This document shows, one piece after another, positions 5,235 to 11,566 of a DNA stretch of 22,447 nucleotides. The stretch lies in IMG/VR virus record IMGVR_UViG_3300000115_000224, positions 1-22,447 of that record; one strand, given 5' to 3'. The position numbers and the translations under genes were made by a program. The notes below the pieces were generated by a model that was given only the letters and a program-made list of their open reading frames with translations, did no database searches and was not told where the DNA came from. Numbering within the stretch: position 1 is the stretch's first letter; each line of letters begins with the position of its first letter. Origin of the DNA: a virus.

Positions 5235-5457
5235 GTTTTTTACAGTGTTAGTAATTGAGTACGAGATGCAGTCTAAAACAATACAGTCGCGTATACTTTT
5301 TGAAACGTGGGATCATTGTGAACGAACGTTACGCATAGATGAACTGTACGATGTTTTTTACAACAACTACAAAAACACCAGCATGAAGTGTCGGCAAACT
5401 GAGATGCGTTCTAAACTTATTAGGCCAAAGCTAAGGCCCTCACCGTTAAAACAATGA
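5227..5457 (+). CDS. Hypothetical protein (76 aa), last gene of the early operon
   Basis: The ATG overlaps the previous stop by eight bases. The product starts MIEFFTVLVIEYEMQSKTIQ and has a basic C-terminal part ending in KLIRPKLRPSPLKQ. No family is recognised. The stop overlaps the upstream end of a strong terminator, so it closes the twelve-gene rightward unit that begins at 2257. Confidence 0.6.
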   Translation: MIEFFTVLVIEYEMQSKTIQSRILFETWDHCERTLRIDELYDVFYNNYKNTSMKCRQTEMRSKLIRPKLRPSPLKQ

Positions 5458-5468
5458 GGGTTTTTTTT
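5437..5468 (+). terminator. Rho-independent terminator of the early operon
   Basis: CCCTCA (5437-5442) pairs with TGAGGG (5455-5460) around a twelve-base AT-rich loop, followed at once by eight T residues (5461-5468). It overlaps the end of the last early gene and lies in the short spacer between convergent operons, three bases before the stop of the leftward unit. Confidence 0.85.
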
Positions 5469-5470
5469 AC

Positions 5471-5782
5471 TTAGTTGTTTTCGTATCCATAGCCTTCAGG
5501 ACTACCTTCAAACGTTATCTGATACCGTTTTGATTTAGATATAACCTCCTCTACCGGAGTGCGCGTAATTCGTGCGGCTTCCGCCAGACTAAACCCTTGC
5601 TCCGCTAAACGTAGCAAATCTTGCGCGGGTTTTGATCTTCCGATGTCCGACATGCGGGGCTTTCCGCTGCTTTTTTGGTGTTCTTGTACAATCCCATAAT
5701 TTAAGGAACGTCCCCCGCATTTAGCGATCATTTCTTTATTCTCAATCAAGGCCAACGCCTTCATTTTGTCTAGTCCCGTCAA
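5471..5782 (-). CDS. Helix-turn-helix protein (103 aa) with probable TTG start
   Basis: The C-terminal half reads AQDLLRLAEQGFSLAEAARI, then TRTPVEEVISKSKRYQI, which looks like a helix-turn-helix of the resolvase or sigma region 4 type. The N-terminal 45 residues carry a CGGRSLNYG segment of unknown role. The TTG at 5782 is chosen because AGGAGG lies exactly five bases before it. The first in-frame ATG (5764) has only a weak GGGA. It overlaps the preceding small gene by 41 bases and is the last gene of the leftward helicase operon. Confidence 0.6.
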   Translation of the reverse strand: MTGLDKMKALALIENKEMIAKCGGRSLNYGIVQEHQKSSGKPRMSDIGRSKPAQDLLRLAEQGFSLAEAARITRTPVEEVISKSKRYQITFEGSPEGYGYENN

Positions 5783-5930
5783 TGTTACCTCCTAGTTTTT
5801 TTTTACCTGTAACGTACAAAACAAATAACTGTTGCGTCATTTGATCCAACTCTCTCCGCAACTCACGGTTCTCCTCGCAAACGCGCTCGTATTCGTGGCG
5901 GTTAATCATATTAAAGCTCCACTTTGTCAT
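5742..5930 (-). CDS. Small coiled-coil protein (62 aa)
   Basis: The centre (YERVCEENRELRRELDQMTQ) is a heptad-like coiled coil, so the protein is probably a dimer. The ATG at 5930 overlaps the previous stop as ATGA. A second ATG at 5909 is possible. Near the 3' end it reads through nine A residues as Lys-Lys-Lys and then through the AGGAGG used by the next gene. No family is recognised. It may pair with one of the DNA-binding proteins flanking it, by position only. Confidence 0.55.
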   Translation of the reverse strand: MTKWSFNMINRHEYERVCEENRELRRELDQMTQQLFVLYVTGKKKLGGNIDGTRQNEGVGLD

Positions 5931-6337
5931 ATTTTTCTGTGTTCAAAGACAAACTCATCGTGAAGGGTTCGGCACGTAAGATACCCGTCTCGTTTAAGTT
6001 CCTTTAACATTTGATGTGCTGCGCCTTCCTTCAACTTCATACGTTTTGCAAGGTCGGATACAGTCCAAGCTTCGCGGGTCTTCAACACGTCAAACACCAC
6101 GGCTCGTAAATCTACTTTGTTCCTGTAGTTCCGCCCGTTTATAGCTGAGTTAGGTTGCAGGTTCAGCCGCATATGTTCGTTCTCTATTGATGCTAGTTGT
6201 TTTGGGGTCATCTTGTTTTGTTCTCTCTCCATGATTTGCTTTCTTTGGTTTTGGATTAATTTTTGTTGCTGTTCCAACTCAAGGAACTGCCTGTCCAAGT
6301 CGCTATGCTGTGGGAAGCCTACTATGTTATCATCCAT
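5927..6337 (-). CDS. Winged-helix DNA-binding protein with coiled-coil N-terminus (136 aa)
   Basis: The N-terminal third contains LDRQFLELEQQQKLIQNQRK, a glutamine-rich coiled coil. The C-terminal part (VDLRAVVFDVLKTREAWTVS) continues with DLAKRMKLKEGAAHQMLKEL and KRDGYLTCR, a winged helix-turn-helix with a recognisable recognition helix and wing. The ATG at 6337 is chosen because GGAGG lies five to nine bases upstream. The longer frame opens only at a TTG at 6349. It is probably a dimeric regulator acting within the helicase operon. Confidence 0.7.
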   Translation of the reverse strand: MDDNIVGFPQHSDLDRQFLELEQQQKLIQNQRKQIMEREQNKMTPKQLASIENEHMRLNLQPNSAINGRNYRNKVDLRAVVFDVLKTREAWTVSDLAKRMKLKEGAAHQMLKELKRDGYLTCRTLHDEFVFEHRKI

Positions 6338-6499
6338 GTTCACCTCCAAAATTAGGTGCCCCGTGCTATCACACAGGGACTAACCGTATCGTGGTTTCTG
6401 CCGACAAGATCACAAGGAAGAAAGACATGTGTTATACAACACGGAGGTTTCCTTGCTCTTGCTGCTGTGGTTTATGCGGAACATCCAAAACGCGCCCAC
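6338..6499. other. Spacer inside the helicase operon
   Basis: These 162 bases separate two leftward genes and hold no convincing coding frame. Short leftward frames of 24 codons (from 6484) and 19 codons (from 6428) lack ribosome binding sites. GTGTTATACAACAC at 6429-6442 is a small inverted repeat with five-base arms and could be an operator or part of a weak promoter. Nothing stronger is visible. Confidence 0.4.
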
Positions 6500-6712
6500 T
6501 CACAGCTTGGGTATTCTATTTCCACGGGTGTCTTTGTTGTATCCCCTAATTTGGTTGGGCTGCATCCGCGACCATCCCCTAGAGAAAGCCCTAGCGACAT
6601 CAAAATCCAGTCCCGTCAGCTTTACGATTTCCTCCGCTGCGTTCATTTCCGAGACGTGTCCATTGCATCGACTCTCAAGCAGCTTTGTTATTTTGGGGTC
6701 ATAGTCAGCCAT
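6500..6712 (-). CDS. Hypothetical protein (70 aa) downstream of the helicase
   Basis: The start has a strong AGGAGGTG about five bases before the ATG, inside the helicase gene end, and the two genes overlap by 25 bases. The product starts MADYDPKITKLLESRCNGHV and has a basic tail with GYNKDTRGNRIPKL. Residues 22-45 (EMNAAEEIVKLTGLDFDVAR and the next residues) look helical. No family is recognised. Tight coupling suggests it works with the helicase. Confidence 0.65.
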   Translation of the reverse strand: MADYDPKITKLLESRCNGHVSEMNAAEEIVKLTGLDFDVARAFSRGWSRMQPNQIRGYNKDTRGNRIPKL

Positions 6713-8148
6713 TGTCGCACCTCCTCTCCTAACACCCTTGCACCTAGTTCTATCTTTGATTGCAATGAGCGAACTATCTTCTCGTCTATGGTGCTTTCCG
6801 TAATCAGATCTATGTATGTCACGTTGTTTTTCTGACCAATTCTGTGCGCTCGATCCTCTGATTGGATCCGAGTTTCGAGGTTGAAGTCATTAGCATAATA
6901 CACCACAAGGTTTGCTTCGGTCAACGTTAGTCCGTACCCTGCGGTAGCGGGGTTTCCTACGAAGAACCGTAGCTTTGATCCTTTCTGAAACTCTTTTATG
7001 ATATTGTTCCGTTGATTATCGGAGGTATCCCCAAAGTATGCGGCTGCGCTATCCTTTCCAAACTCTTTATTCAGCATGCTGGTAATGGTTTGGATGTCAT
7101 GACGGAAACGTGACCAGATAATTGCCTTCCCATCATGTTCTTGTAGGCACTCTCGTAGTGTATCTAGCCGCTTTGAAGGAAACGTTACCATCTCTCCCTC
7201 GTCTGTTTTCAAATGCCCTGAAAGGATTTGTTGCAGCCTGAGAAGCTGCGTAATCACAGCGGGAGCCGTAGTCATTTCACCGTCGTCAAGCATGACTAAC
7301 GCATATTTGCGGATGGACTCGTACATCTCCTTTTGTTCGTTGGTCATGTCTACATAACGAACTGTGTATAGCTTTTCGGGTAGGTCAAGGCAGTCTTTTT
7401 TAAGCACTCGATAACTAAAGTCATCGATCTTCTGAGTTAGTTCATTGATGTTGCGATACCCGATTACTTGATTAAAGGATTTTGCTCCCATTGATTGCTT
7501 CACGATGACTGCGTATCGATTTTGAAAGGCGTAATACGAGTCGTATCCCAGAATACCGTTCTGTAGAAAGTCAGCTTGAGCATAAATGTCGAGCGGACTT
7601 TTTGTAATAGGTGAACCAGTAAGCGACCTTTTGAATTTAAAACCCTGGGCGATCTTACATAAGTTTTTAGTGCGTTTGGCTGCATGGTTTTTAATAGTAG
7701 TTGCTTCGTCAAGAGCAATTAAACCGGAAGCTCCAAACTTTAAACGCATCCACTCTCCTGCTTGTTTACCCTTCAACGTGGAAAACGCCTCGACGTTCAT
7801 AACAAAGATAGTCAGGCCATCAAACTTGTCTTTGACCGAGCGCATTTCCTCTTTTTGTTTTTTGTTAGCACCGCTAACCCAACGGATTACGCGATGGGGC
7901 ACATCATCTGACATGTGCTCTGGAATTTCTTTAGTTACCCAGTTGCGATACACGCCCTTTGGGGCAATGACCAAAGCAAAATTGATCTGCCTTGTTTTGT
8001 AAAGCATACCCATGTTATCAATCAGGACCTTTGATTTGCCCGTCCCCATTTCCATAAAAAAACCAAAAGACTGCCGTTGTCCTGCAAGGTCCAGTGCAGT
8101 CTGCTGATGTTTATATGGTGTTGTTTTGAATTTGTACTTGCATTTCAT
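6688..8148 (-). CDS. SNF2-family (SF2) DNA helicase/translocase
   Basis: The 486-residue protein has SF2 motifs in order: Walker A MGTGKS (34-39), Ia APKGVYRNW (62-70), a DEAT box (147-150), motif III LTGSP (176-180) and motif VI QSEDRAHRIGQ (about 429-439). SEDRAHRIGQ marks it as SNF2-like, so it probably translocates on double-stranded DNA rather than fully unwinding it. Such proteins are common in phages, where they aid replication, recombination or removal of bound host proteins. The ATG at 8148 is chosen because AAGGAGG stands just upstream; an ATG at 8193 lacks any ribosome site. It heads a leftward five-gene operon, divergent from the replication operon. Confidence 0.88.
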   Translation of the reverse strand: MKCKYKFKTTPYKHQQTALDLAGQRQSFGFFMEMGTGKSKVLIDNMGMLYKTRQINFALVIAPKGVYRNWVTKEIPEHMSDDVPHRVIRWVSGANKKQKEEMRSVKDKFDGLTIFVMNVEAFSTLKGKQAGEWMRLKFGASGLIALDEATTIKNHAAKRTKNLCKIAQGFKFKRSLTGSPITKSPLDIYAQADFLQNGILGYDSYYAFQNRYAVIVKQSMGAKSFNQVIGYRNINELTQKIDDFSYRVLKKDCLDLPEKLYTVRYVDMTNEQKEMYESIRKYALVMLDDGEMTTAPAVITQLLRLQQILSGHLKTDEGEMVTFPSKRLDTLRECLQEHDGKAIIWSRFRHDIQTITSMLNKEFGKDSAAAYFGDTSDNQRNNIIKEFQKGSKLRFFVGNPATAGYGLTLTEANLVVYYANDFNLETRIQSEDRAHRIGQKNNVTYIDLITESTIDEKIVRSLQSKIELGARVLGEEVRQWLTMTPK

Positions 8149-8221
8149 ATCATCCTCCTTATATAGTCTTATACATGGACTAAGGTAGTTCATAAATCAA
8201 CCCTGAAGAGGAAAAAAACTT
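8126..8221. promoter_or_regulatory. Divergent spacer and possible promoters for the SNF2 and replication operons
   Basis: Two operons diverge from 8149-8221, so promoters on both strands are expected. For the rightward unit, TTGAAT (8126-8131) and TATCAT (8148-8153) are spaced by 16 bases, overlapping the helicase start. On the minus strand, TATAAGAC (8173-8166) and a second TATA follow just before the helicase ribosome site, but no well-spaced -35 is seen. TATAAGAC also occurs at the early promoter (2213-2220). None of these matches is strong. Confidence 0.3.
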
Positions 8222-8779
8222 ATGGATATTTTTGATGACATTTTTGATGAAGGCGGTGCGCTTGCCAACGTCAATACCGGAACAGGAAAGCAGTTAAGCG
8301 ACCTTGTCCGCGTACTTCGTAACGTCGAGCAACAGATAGACGATGCGGAAAAACACCTGAAGACACTCAAGCAAGAGAAGCACAAGCTTTCTGTCGAGAA
8401 CATTCCTGCTCTTATGGACGAGATGGGCGTTGAACGTCTGGACGTTGATGGTTTGACCGTCGAGCGCAAGGTGATGGTTCATGCTTCGATACCTCAAGAC
8501 CGCAAGGATGAGGCGTTTGCGTGGTTGCGTGAAAACAATCTGGACGACATTATCAAGAATGATGTTACTTGTTCGTTTGGTAAAGGCCAAGACAACTTGG
8601 CAGGGGATGCAGTTGGCATCTTGCAAGATCGTGGGTTTGATCCAAAGACCAAAACTCATGTCCACCCATCCACACTCAAGGCGTTTATTAAAGAACGTGT
8701 GACGGACGGGAAACCAATTGACCTTGACATGTTCGGGGCCTTCCTCGCAAACGCTGCACAAATTCGGAGGAAAGCTTGA
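8222..8779 (+). CDS. Conserved phage protein with N-terminal coiled coil (185 aa), replication operon
   Basis: Residues 23-60 (KQLSDLVRVLRNVEQQIDDA onward) form a coiled coil. It is followed by a compact domain containing ALMDEMGVERLDVDGLTVER and later NDVTCSFGKGQDNLAGDAVG. From memory, proteins of this design are frequent just upstream of ssDNA-binding-like genes in marine phages, but their function is not known to me. AGAGG at 8207-8211 lies ten bases before the ATG. It opens the rightward replication operon and is coupled to the next gene, which starts within its stop codon. A role in assembling the replication complex is a guess. Confidence 0.7.
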   Translation: MDIFDDIFDEGGALANVNTGTGKQLSDLVRVLRNVEQQIDDAEKHLKTLKQEKHKLSVENIPALMDEMGVERLDVDGLTVERKVMVHASIPQDRKDEAFAWLRENNLDDIIKNDVTCSFGKGQDNLAGDAVGILQDRGFDPKTKTHVHPSTLKAFIKERVTDGKPIDLDMFGAFLANAAQIRRKA

Positions 8780-8967
8780 TGGGTATTTCAAAGAAAATGC
8801 AGTTGGAAGAAATGGATCGTAACTCAAAAGCCGAGGAGCGTATGAGTGAAATCATTGCGCGAGAAGATGAGGTTGGGTTTAAGGAGTCTGACTTTGTCAA
8901 CACAGAGTTAGTAGAGGTCATTCAAGAACTACAAAATAAAAAAAGCGGAGGAAATAAAGATGAGTAA
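8779..8967 (+). CDS. Small charged hypothetical protein (62 aa)
   Basis: The ATG at 8779 is chosen over the TTG at 8776 because GGAGG at 8766-8770 precedes it by eight bases. The protein starts MGISKKMQLEEMDRNSKAEE and is highly charged and helical throughout. No family is recognised. It is squeezed between two replication genes, overlapping the upstream stop by one base and the downstream start by eight, which suggests an accessory role in the same complex. Confidence 0.6.
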   Translation: MGISKKMQLEEMDRNSKAEERMSEIIAREDEVGFKESDFVNTELVEVIQELQNKKSGGNKDE

Positions 8968-9748
8968 TCAAGTAGCTATGAAAGAAAGTGCAGAGTTAAG
9001 CACAGACCTGATGGATGATATTCTTGAACACGAGGGAGAAGGTGCGGTTTTTGACAGCTCCGAGATGCAAATACCGTTCTTGCGTGTACTACAAGCATTG
9101 TCGCCACAGTTGAACAAGAAAAAGTCTGAGTACATTGAAGGTGCTTCGTCTGGCGACATGTTCAATACAGTGACCCACGAGTTTTTTGACGGCGAGAAAG
9201 GAGTCAATCTTGTGCCGTGCTTTCAAACCACAAAGTATTTGGAGTTCACACCTCGTGAACAGGGGGGTGGTTTTCGTGGTGAAATTCCGGTCAGCGATCC
9301 GATTCTTACTCGTACCACACGCAATGGTTCAAAAGAGATTTTGCCCACGGGTAATGAGTTGGTTAAGTCCGATCAGCATTACTGTTTAGTAGTGGGCGAG
9401 GACGGCTTGCTCCAGCCAGTTGTTGTGGACATGAAGTCTACACAATTGAAGGTAAGCCGCAGATGGAAAACGCAGATTGCGATACAGAAGATTGCGCACC
9501 CAAAAACAGGTAAGATAATCAAACCGCCTTTGTTTGCAACCATGTGGAAGTTGACAACAATGGAAGAAAGCAATGACCAAGGGTCGTGGTCTAACTACCT
9601 AATTGCGAAGGTTGGGGTAGCTCCCCGTGATGTGAGACTTGAGGCAAAATCTTTCCGAGACAGCATTGCTGCGGGTGAGGTAAAAGCTGCACCAGAGGAG
9701 GGGTCTTCCCAAGCCTCTTCCGTAAATAAGGACGACATTCCGTTCTAA
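8960..9748 (+). CDS. Putative single-stranded DNA-binding protein with SSB-like acidic tail
   Basis: The 262-residue protein has a core around IPFLRVLQALSPQLNKKKSE, GASSGDMFNTVTHEFFDG and KGVNLVPCFQTTKYLEFTPR. This resembles a family of phage proteins often annotated, with modest evidence, as ssDNA-binding. The C-terminus is low in complexity (AAPEEGSSQASSVNK) and ends DDIPF, matching the DDDIPF tip that bacterial SSB uses to recruit partners. Such a linker plus tip strongly suggests an SSB-like role. GGAGG at 8946-8950 supports the start. A very strong terminator follows its stop. The core fold assignment is from memory and less certain than the tail. Confidence 0.65.
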   Translation: MSNQVAMKESAELSTDLMDDILEHEGEGAVFDSSEMQIPFLRVLQALSPQLNKKKSEYIEGASSGDMFNTVTHEFFDGEKGVNLVPCFQTTKYLEFTPREQGGGFRGEIPVSDPILTRTTRNGSKEILPTGNELVKSDQHYCLVVGEDGLLQPVVVDMKSTQLKVSRRWKTQIAIQKIAHPKTGKIIKPPLFATMWKLTTMEESNDQGSWSNYLIAKVGVAPRDVRLEAKSFRDSIAAGEVKAAPEEGSSQASSVNKDDIPF

Positions 9749-9754
9749 GCAGCT

Positions 9755-9795
9755 AGGGGCGGCAATTCTCTCCTCATTATTGCCGCCCCTTTTTT
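9755..9795 (+). terminator. Strong rho-independent terminator inside the replication operon
   Basis: AGGGGCGGCAAT (9755-9766) and ATTGCCGCCCCT (9779-9790) form a perfect twelve-pair stem with a twelve-base loop, followed by a run of six T residues (9790-9795). It lies between the ssDNA-binding gene and the primase gene, with only fifteen bases to the primase start. It probably lowers primase and polymerase expression relative to the upstream genes. Confidence 0.9.
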
Positions 9796-9810
9796 AATTG
9801 GGAGCTTAAT

Positions 9811-11349
9811 ATGTCAGTAGCAAAAAGAATGATGTCCGCGTTTGAGGGATCAGACCTTGGGTATCTTGTTACTAGAGTTAAGGGCAAAGGTCACAGAGGT
9901 AAAACTGAGGCCGAGTATCGCACAATTCACGGACAAATTGACGAGAGCGTTATGCAATTGCATTTGGACGGCGTAAGTGGGGTGGGAGTTGTCCCTATTT
10001 CTTCTGGTAATGTATGTATGTTTGGGGTGATCGATATCGACGTGTACGATCTTGACCACAAGGATTTACAGGCAAACATTCAACGTTTGAAGTTGCCGTT
10101 GGTACACTGCCGCTCAAAGTCAGGCGGGGCGCATCTCTATCTCTTTTTTAAGGATTGGGAATCTTGTGCCATGGTTCGGGAACTATTGGTTGAGATGCGT
10201 TCTGCGTTGGGTTTTAGCGGTTCGGGAGAACTATTTCCCGCTCAAGAGGTAATTAATGATAAGGACGGGGAGGTTGGAAACGGGATTAACCTTCCGTATT
10301 TTATGTCAGAAACACCCACCCGCTACGCTTATAATAAAAAAGTGGAGGCGTTGGAGGTTGAGGAGTTCTTAGACTTTGTGGAAAAGAACCGAGTTTCGAT
10401 GGCCTCGGTACAAGAGATCGAGTTAAGCGGGGATCAAAAGTATTTTGAAGACGGACCAATCTGTCTACAAATCCTTGCGTCGATGGGCAAGATCACAGAG
10501 AACCGAAACATTTTTATGTTTAACGTGGGCGTGTATTGTAAAAACAAATGGCCTGATGATTGGGAAACTCACCACGAGGAATACAATCGACAGCTATGTG
10601 ATCCTCCTCTGCCGTCGAAGGAAATTGTCGATCAGCAAAGATCTTTAAAGAAAAAGGACGGATACTTTTACCAATGCACAATGTGTCCTCTCAAGGACTA
10701 TTGTAACAAGTCAAAGTGCAAGATGCAAAAGTATGGCATCGGATCGAGTTCTGAGGATCAGGTTCAGATAGGGAGTATTACTATCATGTTATCGGAACCG
10801 CGCTTATACTTCATGAGTGTGGAGGGAAAGTCACTCACGCTTTCAACAGATCAATTACAAAACCCCACGCTTTGGCAAAAAGCTTGTATGGAACAGTTGG
10901 ATATGATGCCGCCTGTACCAACACGGGGAGATTGGCAACAGTTAATCAATGGTATGTTAAGTACCTCAACCAAACAAGAGGTGGCACCAGAGCTTACACG
11001 GGCAGGGAAGTTTGAAAACCTGCTCCGCAAATTCTGCACAAGCCACATTCGAGCAGTAACACCCGAAGAGGTTCTGTCTGGGAAACCTTGGACAGACAGA
11101 GGCAAGACGATGTTTCGCATCGATTCTTTCGAAAAGTTCCTACGCAACAATGACTTCACTGATTTTACTACGGGTCGGATACAGGAGCACATTCAACGTT
11201 TGAACAGCAACGAAGAGTGCCATGGGAAACTAAACTACACGAAGGACGATGGTAAAAGATCAAACACACGAGTGTGGTGGGTTCCTGAGTTTGAAAACTT
11301 AGACGTAGAAATAGATGTTAAGGAGAATAAATATGATATCCCATTCTAA
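9811..11349 (+). CDS. Archaeo-eukaryotic primase (TOTE-type AEP) with Cys cluster
   Basis: The product would make primers and possibly extend them. The AEP core shows a DxD catalytic pair in FGVIDIDVYD (Asp75, Asp77), a nucleotide-binding SKSGGAHLYLFF segment (His108), and GNGINLPY (157-163), in the order of TOTE-type primases. A second domain holds a four-cysteine cluster CTMCPLKDYCNKSKC (Cys289, 292, 298, 303), which may bind zinc or an iron-sulfur cluster, as in primase large subunits. The last residues are KYDIPF, similar to the SSB tip. GGGAG six bases before the ATG supports the start. The end overlaps the ribosome site and start of the next gene. Confidence 0.78.
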   Translation: MSVAKRMMSAFEGSDLGYLVTRVKGKGHRGKTEAEYRTIHGQIDESVMQLHLDGVSGVGVVPISSGNVCMFGVIDIDVYDLDHKDLQANIQRLKLPLVHCRSKSGGAHLYLFFKDWESCAMVRELLVEMRSALGFSGSGELFPAQEVINDKDGEVGNGINLPYFMSETPTRYAYNKKVEALEVEEFLDFVEKNRVSMASVQEIELSGDQKYFEDGPICLQILASMGKITENRNIFMFNVGVYCKNKWPDDWETHHEEYNRQLCDPPLPSKEIVDQQRSLKKKDGYFYQCTMCPLKDYCNKSKCKMQKYGIGSSSEDQVQIGSITIMLSEPRLYFMSVEGKSLTLSTDQLQNPTLWQKACMEQLDMMPPVPTRGDWQQLINGMLSTSTKQEVAPELTRAGKFENLLRKFCTSHIRAVTPEEVLSGKPWTDRGKTMFRIDSFEKFLRNNDFTDFTTGRIQEHIQRLNSNEECHGKLNYTKDDGKRSNTRVWWVPEFENLDVEIDVKENKYDIPF

Positions 11350-11566
11350 CGATAACAATCCACAGTTGATGAAACTTAAGGAGGTGTGTGAGATGCTAAC
11401 GATTTCACGGGCAACCATCTATCGATGGGTTGATGAAGGCAAGTTTCCTGAACCTGTGGTACTTGGTCAGGAAGATGGCAAGCGCAGCGCGGTTCGTTGG
11501 TACAAGACAGACGTTTTAAACTGGCTAAAAGGACGGCCCAAGGGGGTGCAGAAAAATGATTCCTAA
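11333..11566 (+). CDS. AlpA-family MerR-like DNA-binding protein (77 aa)
   Basis: The protein reads LMKLKEVCEMLTISRATIYR, then WVDEGKFPEPVVLG, and ends with AVRWYKTDVLNWLKGRPKG. That is the full AlpA/excisionase pattern: a winged helix-turn-helix with the typical TIYRWVxxGxFPxPV and RW...V..WL pieces. AlpA-like proteins regulate transcription or assist excision. The ATG at 11333 has AAGGAG seven bases upstream; the ATG at 11315 lacks one. It is embedded between primase and helicase genes with short overlaps on both sides, which is unusual for a repressor or excisionase. Confidence 0.8.
   Translation: MISHSNDNNPQLMKLKEVCEMLTISRATIYRWVDEGKFPEPVVLGQEDGKRSAVRWYKTDVLNWLKGRPKGVQKNDS

Noticed and set aside
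5742-5930. A9 run (5796-5804) near the end of the coiled-coil gene as a programmed frameshift joining it to the next helix-turn-helix gene
   Set aside because: Both other frames meet a stop (TAG or TAA) within a few codons after the A run, and the next gene has its own strong AGGAGG, so no fusion protein can form.
6369-6484. Two tiny leftward frames (24 and 19 codons) in the spacer of the helicase operon
   Set aside because: No ribosome binding site before either start and no coding signature; treated as spacer.
6356-6835. 159-codon rightward frame over the helicase 3' end
   Set aside because: It runs antisense to the 70-residue gene and the helicase C-terminus, both with strong ribosome sites, and has no plausible start or family.
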